Shown: positions 7,732 to 17,115, counted from the first letter of the stretch. The stretch is 64,000 nt of DNA from Nitrospirota bacterium (GCA_016215115.1 JACRLN010000002.1:1-64000); one strand, 5' to 3'. Notes: a model not told the origin generated them from the sequence alone. Program-made: numbers and translations.

Positions 7732-8595
7732 TTACCCTGGATGCCCCTTTAAAATCAGATACCCTGAAAGCAAAATAAGTGCACCTCCAATCAGTGCAGC
7801 AATCCCAGGAGATTCATGCAGGAAAACAAACGCCAGAAGAGTTGCCCCAACAGGTTCAAAGTAGCCGAGGATCGCAGCCTCGTTAGCCCTGACACTTTTA
7901 AAGCCCTGAGTATAAAGGAGCGGGGCAATAATTGAATGCACTACACCAAGGATAAAAAGGTAAGGAAGCGCTTGAGACGGCACGTGTATATTCAGGACAA
8001 ACGGCAAAAGGAAAATGGCAACCATACTGTTTTGTATAAATATTATAACGATCGACATATACTTTGAAGCTAATGTTCTTAACATTAAAATGATCAGCGC
8101 ATATGCAAGACCTGAGCAGGCCCCGGCAATAACACCCTGACGCTCACCTGCGCTCAAAGACACGGCCCCACCCGATGACGGCAGCCAGAGCATCAGCCAT
8201 AAACCAAGAGATGAAAGCAGGATGGCAGTCCATGTGGCTTTATGACTTTTTTCTTTTAAAAAAACAGGGGCCATTAATGCTACGAATATAGGGGCCGTAT
8301 AATGTGAAAGCACAGCATTGGCTATTGTCGTATGTGTAAATGCGAAATAAAAAAGGAACGTATTAGCAAAAGTACAGACAGGAATAACAATAAATAGTAA
8401 GATACTGTGACGACTGCTATCGGCCTTTAAAGTCTTTTTCAGATTCCCGGTCGATGATAATAATATTAATTGAAGCACCGCCGAAATCGCCGCAGGATAA
8501 AAAACAAGACCCAACAGGGGTATTTCAACTTTCCTTATGAATATCCCGAGCGAACTCCATAAAAGTATTGCAGTAATGATTTGTATGTAACCCAT
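7732..8595 (-). CDS. EamA/DMT family transporter
   Basis: This is a 287-residue membrane protein with about ten hydrophobic segments arranged as two EamA repeats of five helices. The first repeat opens with IQIITAILLWSSLGIFIRK and the second with GVIAGACSGLAYALIILML near residue 152. The end has the DMT pattern (EPVGATLLAFVFLHE). The family exports amino acids, nucleosides or other metabolites; the substrate cannot be read from sequence. The start at 8595 is the only ATG before the first helix, and its ribosome site is weak. It is separated from coaD by a block of palindromic repeats. Confidence 0.85.
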   Translation of the reverse strand: MGYIQIITAILLWSSLGIFIRKVEIPLLGLVFYPAAISAVLQLILLSSTGNLKKTLKADSSRHSILLFIVIPVCTFANTFLFYFAFTHTTIANAVLSHYTAPIFVALMAPVFLKEKSHKATWTAILLSSLGLWLMLWLPSSGGAVSLSAGERQGVIAGACSGLAYALIILMLRTLASKYMSIVIIFIQNSMVAIFLLPFVLNIHVPSQALPYLFILGVVHSIIAPLLYTQGFKSVRANEAAILGYFEPVGATLLAFVFLHESPGIAALIGGALILLSGYLILKGHPG

Positions 8596-8627
8596 TATTC
8601 ATCTGTGCCATTTCTCATTTTGGTAAC

Positions 8628-8770
8628 CCCTCAGTTACAGGGGGGAGACTGGATGATTCCCCTCTTTGTAAAAGAGGGGTTAGGGGAGATTTTATAGAAT
8701 GAATTGAAAAATCCCCCCTCGCCCCCCTTTACCAAAGGGGGGATAATACCCCCCGTAACAGGGATTTTTC
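8628..8770. repeat. C-rich palindromic repeat cluster
   Basis: This is a chain of nested inverted repeats of the CCCCTC/GAGGGG type, such as CCCCTCTTTGTAAAAGAGGGG and CCCCCCTTTACCAAAGGGGGG, with TAACCCC/GGGGTTA variants. Related palindromes occur at 15881-15921, inside gspK near 26230-26273 and inside the methyltransferase remnant near 52660. It sits between the EamA and coaD genes on the minus strand. Confidence 0.6.
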
Positions 8771-9263
8771 ATTTTGCATTCTTCATTCTGAATTTCTTTT
8801 TCAGTGCCTTCTCGACTGCCTCCGGCACAAGTCCCTTTACTGAACCTCCAAATGATGCGATTTCTTTTACCAGTGTTGATGAAAGAAAGGTATATTCTTC
8901 ACTCGGCATCATAAAGACTGTTTCAATGCTGGCATCAAGACGTCTGTTCATAAGCGCCATCTGAAGTTCATATTCAAAATCAGATACGGCCCTCAGCCCG
9001 CGCAAGATTGCTATGCTCTTCCTGTCCTTTGCATAATTAACCAGAAGATTGTTGAATGACTCAGCCTTTGCGCCTTTCATGTCCCTGATCGATTTTTCTA
9101 TGAACTCAATCCTTTCCTCAATAGTGAACAAGGGCTGTTTTTTATAACTTGCGGCAACTGCGATAACAACTTCATCAAATATTTTCAATGTTCTTTGAAC
9201 CAGGTCTATGTGACCATTGGTAAGCGGATCAAAGGTCCCGGGGTATATTGCTATTTTGCTCAT
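8769..9263 (-). CDS. coaD: Phosphopantetheine adenylyltransferase
   Basis: CoaD catalyses the penultimate step of coenzyme A synthesis, joining AMP to 4'-phosphopantetheine. The protein is about 164 residues, the usual size. It has the nucleotidyltransferase T/HxGH motif in YPGTFDPLTNGHIDL (residues 7-21), the substrate-binding ILRGLRAVSDFEYELQMA, and the ISSTLVKE motif near residue 127. The start is ATG 9263 or the directly adjacent ATG 9266; the upstream rsmD stop overlaps here (ATGATGA), so the two genes are translationally coupled. The last codons run into a repeat-like tail (KKFRMKNAK). Confidence 0.93.
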   Translation of the reverse strand: MSKIAIYPGTFDPLTNGHIDLVQRTLKIFDEVVIAVAASYKKQPLFTIEERIEFIEKSIRDMKGAKAESFNNLLVNYAKDRKSIAILRGLRAVSDFEYELQMALMNRRLDASIETVFMMPSEEYTFLSSTLVKEIASFGGSVKGLVPEAVEKALKKKFRMKNAK

Positions 9264-9787
9264 CATCTACCTTTTTTATAAAAGCTAAGTACGGTGTCGC
9301 CATAGTTGTAGTCTTTTACTTTCTGTAAATTATTAAACTCATCAGGCAAATGCTTTTTTGTAAAATGCTCCGCAATAACAATTCCATTATCCTTGAGAAT
9401 ATTTAATTCCCCAATCGCGGAAAGGGCTTGCTCTATCTCCTCTTTATGGTATGGGGGGTCAAGAAATATTATATCAAAGGTCATTCTGTTTGTCTCTGCC
9501 CACTCAATAAAAGATAATACCTTCTTTGTTATCACCCGGGCCCTTACAGTAAAACGGAACTTATTAAGCCCTTCGCTTATATTTTTAGCGCAACTCTTGC
9601 TCGCTTCCACGAATGTCACTTCAGAAGCTCCTTGCTTAAGAGCTTCAATACCTACTGCTCCTGTGCCGGCATACAGGTCGAGAAAACAGGTATTCTCTAT
9701 CTTCCCACGCAAAATATTGAAAAGGGCCTCTCTTACCTTGCCTGTGGTCGGTCTCAACGCTTTTGTATTATTACCGCTAACTTTCAT
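9263..9787 (-). CDS. rsmD: 16S rRNA (guanine-966-N2)-methyltransferase RsmD
   Basis: This 174-residue Rossmann-fold methyltransferase modifies G966 of 16S rRNA. It shows the family start (LRPTTGKVREALFNIL), the SAM-binding motif I FLDLYAGTGAVGIEAL near residues 36-51, and the catalytic DPPY in IIFLDPPYHKEEIE near residue 107. It overlaps coaD, and the rsmD-coaD pairing is widespread, which supports both names. A native start about 10 residues longer is possible in some families, but the ATG at 9787 fits the conserved N-terminus. Confidence 0.92.
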   Translation of the reverse strand: MKVSGNNTKALRPTTGKVREALFNILRGKIENTCFLDLYAGTGAVGIEALKQGASEVTFVEASKSCAKNISEGLNKFRFTVRARVITKKVLSFIEWAETNRMTFDIIFLDPPYHKEEIEQALSAIGELNILKDNGIVIAEHFTKKHLPDEFNNLQKVKDYNYGDTVLSFYKKGR

Positions 9788-10024
9788 TTACATATTAGTA
9801 TAGAACACTTTAATCATCAATTTGTGTAAATTTTTTCTATCTGTAATATCTTTAAGGATATCGCATCATCAGAACCCGTTAAGCATTGTATCAGCCGGAT
9901 AAATTGTTAACTTCAGGAGAAGGTCAGTGTGGATAAGGCAACTCAGGATAAAAAACTAAAGGTGGAGCCATGTTATACCGATATAGCAGTCATAGATTTG
10001 TCATTTAACGAAAGGAGACTACTA

Positions 10025-10879
10025 ATGAGAAGTAAAAAAATGATGTGCACTTTACTGATTATGCTGTTGGCAATCGGTTTAACCTGTGGACTTTCACAGG
10101 CGGACCAGTTCAAGATTGCCATCATGCAAGACCAAAAAGGCGCGGCCCAGGAATACAAATCCCTCGTGGATTACCTGAAACTTAAGGGGATTGATGTGTC
10201 CTTTGTCGGCACCTCGAATTATACGGAAGCGGCAAATATGTTTGCGGAAGGGAAAGCGGACGCAATGTTCAGCGGCTCGGGAGTTGCAGGGTCAATGATC
10301 ATCAAGGATGTCGCTTATCCATCTGTACGGCCTGTAGGCAAAGACGGTACAAGCACATACTGGGCCGTGATACTCGCTCCTAAAGGGTCTGCCAAATATA
10401 CCGGATCGAATGACTATTTTACAGGGAAAAAGGTAATGTACTGCTCCCTTGCTTCGTCAGGCGAATTCTATTTCCATGCCATAGGTGGTCATAAAACAGC
10501 CGGGGCAATGATGAAGGCCGCTTCACACGGGGCCGCCATTGACGCCCTCTCAAAGGGAGCTGCAGATGTGGCAATAGTAAAGAACCGGGTATGGGACAAG
10601 ATGAAATCAGCTTACCCTAATCTCGAACTTGTCGGAATGGATAATGAAAAAAATCCTGACGGGACTTTAATTATTTCAAAGAAAGTCGAACAAAAGATCG
10701 CTGAAAAGGTAAAATCAGCCCTCCTCGAGCTGAAAAACGATAATTCTCCGGAGGCCAAAGCTGTCCTTGACGGTTTAAATGTCCAGGGATATATCGAAAC
10801 AACTAAAGGAGACTTCAGTCATACCATATCGTTATTGAAACAGGCAGGCGTGGACAAATCATTTAATTTTTCTTTTTAG
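10025..10879 (+). CDS. PhnD-type periplasmic phosphonate/phosphite-binding protein
   Basis: The start at ATG 10025 follows GAAAGGAGACTACTA and opens with a signal peptide (hydrophobic to residue ~27, then QADQFKIAIM). The 284-residue product has the PhnD-like type 2 binding fold: YKSLVDYLK, a GKADAMFSGSGVAG pocket, and a hinge region with SLASSGEFYFHAIGGHK. No permease or ATPase for phosphonate is nearby; instead a chemoreceptor gene follows after 60 bp. It may therefore serve signalling as well as or instead of uptake. A GTG at 9929 with its own ribosome site would add 32 non-signal residues and is judged less likely. Confidence 0.8.
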   Translation: MRSKKMMCTLLIMLLAIGLTCGLSQADQFKIAIMQDQKGAAQEYKSLVDYLKLKGIDVSFVGTSNYTEAANMFAEGKADAMFSGSGVAGSMIIKDVAYPSVRPVGKDGTSTYWAVILAPKGSAKYTGSNDYFTGKKVMYCSLASSGEFYFHAIGGHKTAGAMMKAASHGAAIDALSKGAADVAIVKNRVWDKMKSAYPNLELVGMDNEKNPDGTLIISKKVEQKIAEKVKSALLELKNDNSPEAKAVLDGLNVQGYIETTKGDFSHTISLLKQAGVDKSFNFSF

Positions 10880-10889
10880 GATAAAACCT

Positions 10890-10918
10890 GCAGGGAAGGA
10901 TAGTCCTTCCTTCCCTGC
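10890..10918 (+). terminator. Intercistronic hairpin between phnD-like and MCP genes
   Basis: A perfect 11-bp stem (GCAGGGAAGGA at 10890-10900 and TCCTTCCCTGC at 10908-10918) has a 7-base loop. There is no T-run after it, so it is more likely an attenuator or 3'-end stabiliser that raises binding-protein mRNA over receptor mRNA than a full terminator. Confidence 0.5.
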
Positions 10919-10939
10919 TTGAAAAATGAGGAGACGAAA

Positions 10940-12532
10940 TTGTTCAGACTTAATACTATCAGCAAAAAATTACTTGTACCGACTCTGGCGTTGACTTTAT
11001 TACTGACCTGCAGTATAGGAATACTGCTAATGATTAACAACTATTCAACCATCCATTCAATGATGGATTCCAAAGGTAATGCAATGGCAAGTTTTATGGC
11101 AAAAATCAGCGCTGAATACTATGCCAATTTTGATTTCCTGGCCTTAGAAGATTTTGTCAAAGAGATTTCCAAAGATACTGAAATTGAGTTTGCCGTTTTC
11201 TACAATGAGAAAAACGAACCAATTACCAAAGTTAATAATAAGTCACAGGATATTTCCAAATTAATGGTTTTTGAGCGCGATATCATGGATAAAGAAAGTA
11301 AAGTGATAGGCCATTTAAGACTTGGATATAATACTTCGACTTTCTCCAAAAATTTACACTCAAACATCATTATTGTGATTGCGAGCATTGTTATTGCAAT
11401 TCTTGCCTTACCCGCAGGGATTACTTTTATTACACGAAAAGTTATTGTCTGTCGCGTGAAAGACACGGTTGAGATACTTAAAGACGTTGCACAGGGTGAC
11501 GGTGACCTGACCAAACGCCTTAATGCAGACAGCAATGATGAGATCGGTGAATTGTCAAGATGGTTTAATACATTCGTAGGCAATATTCACAATATAATCA
11601 CAACAGTAAAATCCAATATCGATAACAGCGTGTCTTCAAGTTATGAGATTTCGTCAACTACAGAAGAATTAAACAGAGGCTCGGAAGAGCAGGTAAATCA
11701 AATTGCCCAGGTTGCAGTAACTACAACAGAGGTGTCTCAAAGTATTTCAGGTGTTGCAAAAAACGCTGCTGATGCAGCAGATGCCGCAATGCAGTCTGTC
11801 AAGGCTGCCGATGAAGGCAAGGCAGTTGTGGAACAGACAGTTGCAGGAATTATCAGCATAGCCCAGACTGTCGGAACATCCGCAAGGACTATTGAAGAAC
11901 TTGGCAAAAACAGCAAACAAATAGGAGATATTATTAACGTTATTAATGGAATCGCCGACCAGACCAACCTGCTGGCTCTGAATGCCGCAATTGAAGCGGC
12001 AAGGGCCGGAGAACAGGGGAGAGGCTTTGCCGTAGTGGCTGACGAAGTGAGAAAACTTGCCGAAAGGACAAGCGCCTCAACAGGGGAGATATCGGGAATG
12101 ATCAAAAATGTACTGAAAAACATAGAAGTCTCTGTGCAAAGCATGGAGCAAGGAAGAGCAAAGGCGGAAGAAGTTTTAACATTTGGAGAATATGCCAAAG
12201 AATCACTCTATAATATACTTCGGACTTCCAGGCGGTGTCTCGATATGATACAGTCGATTGCTGCTGCTACAGAAGAGCAGTCAGCTTCCATTGAGCATGT
12301 TGCGAATAGCATGGAAGCTATTGAAGGTGTTTCAAGGGCCTCACTAAAAGCTGGATCCCAGATCAATAAGACTACAGATGAACTTTCAAGGCTTTCAGCC
12401 GAATTGGAAAAAATAGTTTCATGGTTCAGGTTGGATCCGACTTTGGTTAAAGAACCGGCTTCATCTTCTGGGACCGGCAGTTCCTGGTCTGAGAAAATGA
12501 AAGACGTTAATAAGCATTTAGTGTCATCATAA
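10940..12532 (+). CDS. Methyl-accepting chemotaxis protein
   Basis: This 530-residue transmembrane receptor has TM1 at about residues 10-32, a periplasmic sensor of about 100 residues, TM2 near 140-165, a HAMP linker, and a long cytoplasmic coiled coil. The conserved signalling tip is near residues 340-375 ([18 protein letters not shown], then [13 protein letters not shown]). I choose the TTG at 10940 because GAGGAG lies 6 bases before it; the TTG at 10919 abuts the hairpin. The sensor is short and does not look like a dCache domain, consistent with sensing via a binding protein such as the upstream PhnD-like product; that link is inferred from adjacency. Confidence 0.88.
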   Translation: MFRLNTISKKLLVPTLALTLLLTCSIGILLMINNYSTIHSMMDSKGNAMASFMAKISAEYYANFDFLALEDFVKEISKDTEIEFAVFYNEKNEPITKVNNKSQDISKLMVFERDIMDKESKVIGHLRLGYNTSTFSKNLHSNIIIVIASIVIAILALPAGITFITRKVIVCRVKDTVEILKDVAQGDGDLTKRLNADSNDEIGELSRWFNTFVGNIHNIITTVKSNIDNSVSSSYEISSTTEELNRGSEEQVNQIAQVAVTTTEVSQSISGVAKNAADAADAAMQSVKAADEGKAVVEQTVAGIISIAQTVGTSARTIEELGKNSKQIGDIINVINGIADQTNLLALNAAIEAARAGEQGRGFAVVADEVRKLAERTSASTGEISGMIKNVLKNIEVSVQSMEQGRAKAEEVLTFGEYAKESLYNILRTSRRCLDMIQSIAAATEEQSASIEHVANSMEAIEGVSRASLKAGSQINKTTDELSRLSAELEKIVSWFRLDPTLVKEPASSSGTGSSWSEKMKDVNKHLVSS

Positions 12533-12576
12533 TTATCCCCCATCATTCATTATTATCAGGTTGAGATTAAGAGGCC

Positions 12577-12605
12577 TTGACAGGTCAGAAAATCTTTGAT
12601 ATATA
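12577..12605 (+). promoter_or_regulatory. Sigma-70-type promoter for hsp20
   Basis: A perfect -35 box TTGACA (12577-12582) is separated by exactly 17 bases from TATATA (12600-12605). The hsp20 ATG lies 86 bases further, leaving a leader of about 80 nt that contains a small CAGCT/AGCTG hairpin. No CIRCE element is present here, so Hsp20 is probably not under HrcA control. Confidence 0.65.
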
Positions 12606-12690
12606 AAAATCAAGAATAATAATGAATCAGCTTGGACAGCTGGTATCAGATTTATTAGAAACTTTAAAATATACACGCAGGAGGTGTAAC

Positions 12691-13191
12691 ATGGCAGCAG
12701 AAAAAGCAAAAAAAACTGAAAAAAAAGAACTTGAGACATATCGCCCTATGGGATGGCTTTCTCCTTTTGAGAGGATGGATGAAATGTTTGATGAATTCGT
12801 CCGCAAGCCTTTTGGACGGCCCTTTCTGAGCCGTTTCCCGAGGATAATGGAAGAGATAGCGCCATCGCCATCAGTTGATATTTTTGAGGAAAAAGACGAT
12901 ATCGTTTTAAAAACAGAACTTCCCGGCATGACAAAAGACGATATCGAAATTAATCTTACCGGCGACATGATTACCCTTTCAGGGGAGAAAAAGAAAGAGG
13001 AAAAGATAGAGGAAAAAAATTATTATCGTCATGAGTGTTTATACGGCTCATTTAAACGTTCATTTACCCTTCCGGCAGAGGTACAGTCAGATAAGGCAAA
13101 GGCTTCTTTTAAAAACGGGATACTTGAAGTGAGGATTCCAAAAACTGAAGAGGCAAAAAAGAAAGCGGTAAAGATTAATATAGAAGAATAA
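12691..13191 (+). CDS. Small heat shock protein, Hsp20/alpha-crystallin family
   Basis: The start at ATG 12691 follows GCAGGAGGTGTAAC; earlier in-frame starts lack this site. The product is 166 residues: a lysine-rich, flexible N-terminus, then the alpha-crystallin domain from about residue 60 (PSVDIFEEKDDIVLKTELPG), ending with the family signature FKNGILEVRIPK and the KAVKINIEE tail. It acts as an ATP-independent holdase that keeps unfolded proteins soluble. A good sigma-70-type promoter lies upstream. An M28 peptidase gene starts only 3 bp after its stop, so the two may be read together. Confidence 0.92.
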   Translation: MAAEKAKKTEKKELETYRPMGWLSPFERMDEMFDEFVRKPFGRPFLSRFPRIMEEIAPSPSVDIFEEKDDIVLKTELPGMTKDDIEINLTGDMITLSGEKKKEEKIEEKNYYRHECLYGSFKRSFTLPAEVQSDKAKASFKNGILEVRIPKTEEAKKKAVKINIEE

Positions 13192-13194
13192 AAG

Positions 13195-14082
13195 TTGACG
13201 GATATACAGAACAATCTCAAGAAAACCGTAAACTTCCTCTCTAAAGAAGTCGGCCCACGCGGGTACCTGCAAATAGAGGCCTTAAATAAAACCGCCGATT
13301 ATATTAGATCAGAATTCGGTAATTATGGTTATACAGTTTTAGAACAACCATATGAGGTTGAAGGACATACTTATAAAAATATCTTTGTGGAGATTAGGGG
13401 AGAAAAACCTCCTGAGAAAGTCCTTATTGTCGGCGCTCACTACGACACCGTTATGGGGACCCCGGGAGCGGATGACAACGCAAGTGGAATTGCAGGGTTG
13501 CTCGAACTGGCAAGGCTGCTGAGCGGCAGGGCCTTTGATAAGACCATACAGTTGGTCGCTTTTACACTTGAAGAACCGCCATTTTTCAGGAGCGGGCTTA
13601 TGGGCAGCCACGTATACGCGAAAAGTCTCAGACAAAAAGGTATTGATGTTGAAGGAATGATATGCCTTGAGATGATAGGATATTTTACAGACGCGCCGGA
13701 GAGTCAGCTTTTCCCGATGCCTTTTTTCAGATGGATGTATCCTGCAAAAGGCAATTTTATAATCATTATAAGCAACATTCAGTCAAAAAGTTTTTTAAAG
13801 CGCGTTAAAAGCGCTTTCAAGAAAGGCACCGATCTGCCGGTTGAGTCTCTCTCGGCCTTCCCGCTTATTCCTGGAATAGATTTTTCAGACCACAGGTCTT
13901 TCTGGAAATTCAAGTACGATGCCGTTATGGTGACTGATACCGCTTTTTACAGAAACCCTCAATATCATGGTTTGGGCGATATTCCGGAACGCCTTGATTA
14001 TGAACGCATGGCAAAGGTTGTATTGGGCCTTAAGTCTTCAATAGAAGAACTGGCAATTTCAAATTTTTACAAGAAAAAATAA
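13195..14082 (+). CDS. M28-family zinc aminopeptidase/peptidase
   Basis: The 295-residue protein has the two-zinc M28 ligand set: His in GAHYDTV near residue 82, Asp in GADDNASG near 95, the catalytic Glu-Glu in TLEEPPF near 126, a later Glu in CLEMIGYF, and a C-terminal His in DFSDHRSFW near 232. No signal peptide is visible with the TTG start at 13195, so it may be cytoplasmic, which is unusual for M28. TTG is used because the first helix (NNLKKTVNFLSKEVGPRGY) would be lost with any later start. It lies 3 bp after hsp20, suggesting a role in clearing damaged peptides. Confidence 0.82.
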   Translation: MTDIQNNLKKTVNFLSKEVGPRGYLQIEALNKTADYIRSEFGNYGYTVLEQPYEVEGHTYKNIFVEIRGEKPPEKVLIVGAHYDTVMGTPGADDNASGIAGLLELARLLSGRAFDKTIQLVAFTLEEPPFFRSGLMGSHVYAKSLRQKGIDVEGMICLEMIGYFTDAPESQLFPMPFFRWMYPAKGNFIIIISNIQSKSFLKRVKSAFKKGTDLPVESLSAFPLIPGIDFSDHRSFWKFKYDAVMVTDTAFYRNPQYHGLGDIPERLDYERMAKVVLGLKSSIEELAISNFYKKK

Positions 14083-14151
14083 CAACTACTTATAGAATTT
14101 AGCATAAAATCCGTATTAGAATATTAACACACCATAATTAAGGGAGAATTA

Positions 14152-14571
14152 ATGTTTACATTTTTTAAATCAGTATTGGTTCTTGGCGCAATTCTGTCAC
14201 TATTGATTGGCTGCACCGCTTACCGTCAACAGCAGGAATGGGAACATGCAAAGGTGCTGAGTATAATGAAGGATAATGTAACCGTTAAACCCTCCGGCTC
14301 TTCTGAAGAATGTTTCGCTCTGAAAAAAGGACAGACGCTGGTTTATAAATTCAAAGCAGCCAGACCTCTGGATTTCAACATTCACTATCACGGAAAAGAT
14401 CAGGTTCACTATCCTGTTTCTAAAAGCGAAATTACAGAAGATGATGGTATTATCGATCCTGCAAGGCATCATTTTTATACGGAAGATCAAGAATACTATT
14501 GCCTGATGTGGGAGAATCCAGGAATGAGGCCGGTCCATATCTCTTATGAATGCGAGGTAAGAAAAAAATAG
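14152..14571 (+). CDS. Hypothetical lipoprotein
   Basis: A 139-residue product begins with a lipoprotein signal ending in a lipobox (LLIGC, Cys at residue 21), after which TAYRQQQEWEHAK starts the mature chain. The mature part looks like a compact beta domain (LKKGQTLVYKFKAARPLDFNIHYH, split here by eye into strands) with several His and aromatic residues near the middle. A ribosome site (AAGGGAGAATT) precedes ATG 14152. I do not recognise the family; the HYHGKDQVHYP stretch might bind a ligand or metal. Confidence 0.65.
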   Translation: MFTFFKSVLVLGAILSLLIGCTAYRQQQEWEHAKVLSIMKDNVTVKPSGSSEECFALKKGQTLVYKFKAARPLDFNIHYHGKDQVHYPVSKSEITEDDGIIDPARHHFYTEDQEYYCLMWENPGMRPVHISYECEVRKK

Positions 14572-14957
14572 TTTTTAGATATTTTTGAGGTTAGACTTGT
14601 ACACCTTAAAGTTTTACCAGTAAACCATAAACCCATAAAAAAGAGCTGTTACAAACAGGGCAGTTATATAATTTTGTATTAATGAGGAACTTCATCCACC
14701 ATTTACGGTGTTTTCTGCTGAGTATTGCTTTGCATTTCCTGCATTTCATGATATTACTTTAAATAACACTATATTCTTTTTCTGTCAAATTAAATACAGT
14801 TATTACATTGTATTACGTATAATTCCTCCCTACCCTATCCTCGGTATAAGTCAGTACGATACTACCGGGTCGTTCCCGACTCGATACCGGCCTCTCCCGC
14901 AAGGGGAGCGGGAAGATTACACACATGTTTTTTAATTTGAGATATAATTAGATTGCT
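14572..14957. other. 386-bp intergenic region with palindromes
   Basis: No convincing gene is seen. A 75-codon open frame at 14708-14935 has no ribosome site and reads like random sequence. The 3' part (about 14850-14920) holds two hairpin-prone palindromes, one around CGGGTCGTTCCCGACTCG and one CCCGC...GCGGG, of the same repeat style as elsewhere in the window. Confidence 0.5.
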
Positions 14958-15851
14958 ATGGTGCCAGTGTTCCCGGAGTTCAAAGCGGTAGATTTGTCTG
15001 TTCAGGAGATATTCAATGATTTTTTATCAAGATACCCGCTTGAAGCCTCTGAATATAACTTTACCAACATATTTGCGTTTAGAAAGGCTTACAATTTCAA
15101 GATATCCCTGCTTCATGACAATCTGATTATCCTCAGAGATACTAAGCCTGTATCTGTATTTTGCCCGGTCGGTAATTCACAGATTTCAGGCATTTTAGAG
15201 GAAATATGCAGTTATCTGAAAACGCGTACGAAAGACCCGTATCTGGAAAGAGTTCCTGAGAGTTTCGTTAAAACGTATTTAAAGGCCAGAAAAAATCTCA
15301 TCATTGAAGAGGAACGTGACCACTTCGACTATGTTTATCTCGAAAAAGAGCTTGCGCAATTAAGAGGCAACAAATTTCATGATAAAAAAAACAAGATAAA
15401 TAAATTTAAAAGTATTTATCAATACCAATATCAAACACTTACGCCGGGCCTTATTGAGGAATGCATTGCCTTTGAAGACGACTGGTGTGAAAAGAGGGAA
15501 TGCGGCAAGTATCCGGGGCTTGAAAAAGAACAGTGTGCTATTTTGGAAATGCTGAATAATTTCAGCGCTCTCAACATTAAGGGCGGCATTATCAGGTTGG
15601 ATAACAGAATAGTAGCTCTAACCATAGGTGAAAAGTTTTTAAAAGACACAATGGTCATACATATTGAAAAGGCAAATGCGGACCTGCCCGGACTTTATCA
15701 GGTTATTAACCAGGAATTTCTGAAGCATGAAGCGGGCGGCTGCACATATGTAAACCGTGAACAGGACCTTGGAATTGAGGGTTTAAGAAGCTCCAAGATG
15801 TCATATAATCCTTTGCGGTTCATTAAGAAGTTTAAAATACGGATGAGGTAA
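14958..15851 (+). CDS. DUF2156 domain protein (MprF-C/GNAT-like aminoacyl transferase fold)
   Basis: This 297-residue soluble protein has the double-GNAT fold of DUF2156, the catalytic C-terminal domain of phosphatidylglycerol lysyltransferases. Diagnostic pieces are the RGNKFHDKKNKINKF stretch near residue 135, and the end YVNREQDLGIEGLR followed by SYNPLRFIKKFKI. The MprF membrane flippase half is absent, so it may use a soluble or different acceptor. No membrane helix or signal peptide is present. It stands alone between a repeat-rich gap and the DUF362 gene. The substrate is unknown. Confidence 0.8.
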   Translation: MVPVFPEFKAVDLSVQEIFNDFLSRYPLEASEYNFTNIFAFRKAYNFKISLLHDNLIILRDTKPVSVFCPVGNSQISGILEEICSYLKTRTKDPYLERVPESFVKTYLKARKNLIIEEERDHFDYVYLEKELAQLRGNKFHDKKNKINKFKSIYQYQYQTLTPGLIEECIAFEDDWCEKRECGKYPGLEKEQCAILEMLNNFSALNIKGGIIRLDNRIVALTIGEKFLKDTMVIHIEKANADLPGLYQVINQEFLKHEAGGCTYVNREQDLGIEGLRSSKMSYNPLRFIKKFKIRMR

Positions 15852-15880
15852 TTAACTACCCCACCGCAGAGCTATGAGGT

Positions 15881-15921
15881 GCCTCCCCTCCCTTGACGGG
15901 AGGGGATTAAGGGGAGGGAAT
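15881..15921. repeat. CCCCTCCC palindromic repeat
   Basis: A palindrome of the C-rich family (CCTCCCTTGACGGGAGG with the flanking CCCTC and GAGGG steps) lies between the DUF2156 stop and the DUF362 ribosome site. It could act as a weak terminator stem. It is related in sequence to the cluster at 8628-8770. Confidence 0.5.
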
Positions 15922-15956
15922 TGGAGAAGAACCAAACTTAGCAGAGAGGTAACATC

Positions 15957-17009
15957 ATGAAACCGGATATATATTTCAGCAGGTTACAGGAAAAGAGCAG
16001 GAGTGAATGCTTCAGGACTATTTTAAACAATACAGAAGCGTATTTTTCCCAGTTTAAAAAAGGTTCAATTGTCGGCATTAAGATGACCGTTGGGGATAAG
16101 AAAAACACAGGTTATATCAAACCGGAACTTGTGAAGATTCTGGTTGAAAACCTGAAGCGACGCGGTGCAAAGCCTTTTGTTTTTGACACTAATGTAATTT
16201 ACAAGGGACAGAGGCAAAATGCAGTTGATCACCTGAATCTTGCATATCAAAAAGGTTTTACACCTGATAAGCTGGGGTGCCCTTATATAATTGCAGACGG
16301 GGTATTCGGGACAGATTCAAAGGTTATTAAAGTGGATTTTAAACATATAAAAGAAATCAGGGTGCCTTCACTTGTCACAGTACTGGAAGATTTAATCGTC
16401 CTTTCACATATCACAGGACACATCATGTCCGGATATGCAGCTTCGATTAAAAATGTGGGGATGGGGATGGCATCACGCGCCGGGAAACAGATTCAGCATT
16501 CCTCAATGAAGCCGGTGATTGACACTGCTCCCTGCACCCTGTGTGGCTGCTGTATCGAGACATGTCCCATGTCTGCAATTTCAGAACTTAGCGGTAAGGC
16601 CTTTATAAATTCAAAGATATGTGTTGGTTGCGGAGAATGTATTGCCTGCTGCAAGTTCGGTGCGATCAGCATTCACTGGCATGAAGATGAAAATATTTTT
16701 GCCGAGAGGATGGCTGAATATGCATGCGGCATCCTTTCGCATATAAAGAGAAAGGTATTTATGAATTTTGCCTATGACATAACAGAAGAATGCGATTGTA
16801 TTTCAGGCAACGATCCGAAGATAACGGAAGACACCGGTATCTTTGCTTCTATGGATATCCTGGCTTTAGATAAGGCGAGCTTTGACATGATTACAAAGGA
16901 GGCGGACATATTCTCAAGAGATGGGAAGATTAAAGTACATCAACACCAGTTTAAGTATGCAAAAAAAATCGGACTTGGCAATGTGGATTATAAATTGGTT
17001 GAAGTGTAA
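15957..17009 (+). CDS. DUF362 protein with two 4Fe-4S clusters
   Basis: The 350-residue protein joins an N-terminal DUF362 domain (VGIKMTVGDKKNTGYIKP through the IKNVGMGMASRAGK segment) to a ferredoxin module with two CxxCxxCxxxC sets, CTLCGCCIETCP near residue 195 and CVGCGECIACC near 222. Each set can hold a 4Fe-4S cluster. Cytoplasmic DUF362 ferredoxins are common in anaerobes and thought to act in redox reactions, but no reaction is assigned. A ribosome site (AGAGAGGTAAC) precedes the ATG. It is followed by repeat-rich DNA and appears monocistronic. Confidence 0.85.
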   Translation: MKPDIYFSRLQEKSRSECFRTILNNTEAYFSQFKKGSIVGIKMTVGDKKNTGYIKPELVKILVENLKRRGAKPFVFDTNVIYKGQRQNAVDHLNLAYQKGFTPDKLGCPYIIADGVFGTDSKVIKVDFKHIKEIRVPSLVTVLEDLIVLSHITGHIMSGYAASIKNVGMGMASRAGKQIQHSSMKPVIDTAPCTLCGCCIETCPMSAISELSGKAFINSKICVGCGECIACCKFGAISIHWHEDENIFAERMAEYACGILSHIKRKVFMNFAYDITEECDCISGNDPKITEDTGIFASMDILALDKASFDMITKEADIFSRDGKIKVHQHQFKYAKKIGLGNVDYKLVEV

Positions 17010-17115
17010 TTAATTCTTTACGTTTAAATTGTTCTGTGGTATATTGATGTTGCATAAAAATATGTCATCCTTTATATAAGGTTCTTTTGGGAAGAGTGTG
17101 GATAAGCTAAATGCT

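Noticed and set aside
9929-10024. Extended N-terminus of the PhnD-like protein from GTG 9929
   Set aside because: It would hide the signal peptide behind 32 polar residues; the ATG at 10025 has a good ribosome site. It was kept as a note in the finding.
14708-14935. 75-codon open frame between the lipoprotein and DUF2156 genes
   Set aside because: No ribosome site, composition unlike the neighbours, and it ends in palindromic repeat sequence.
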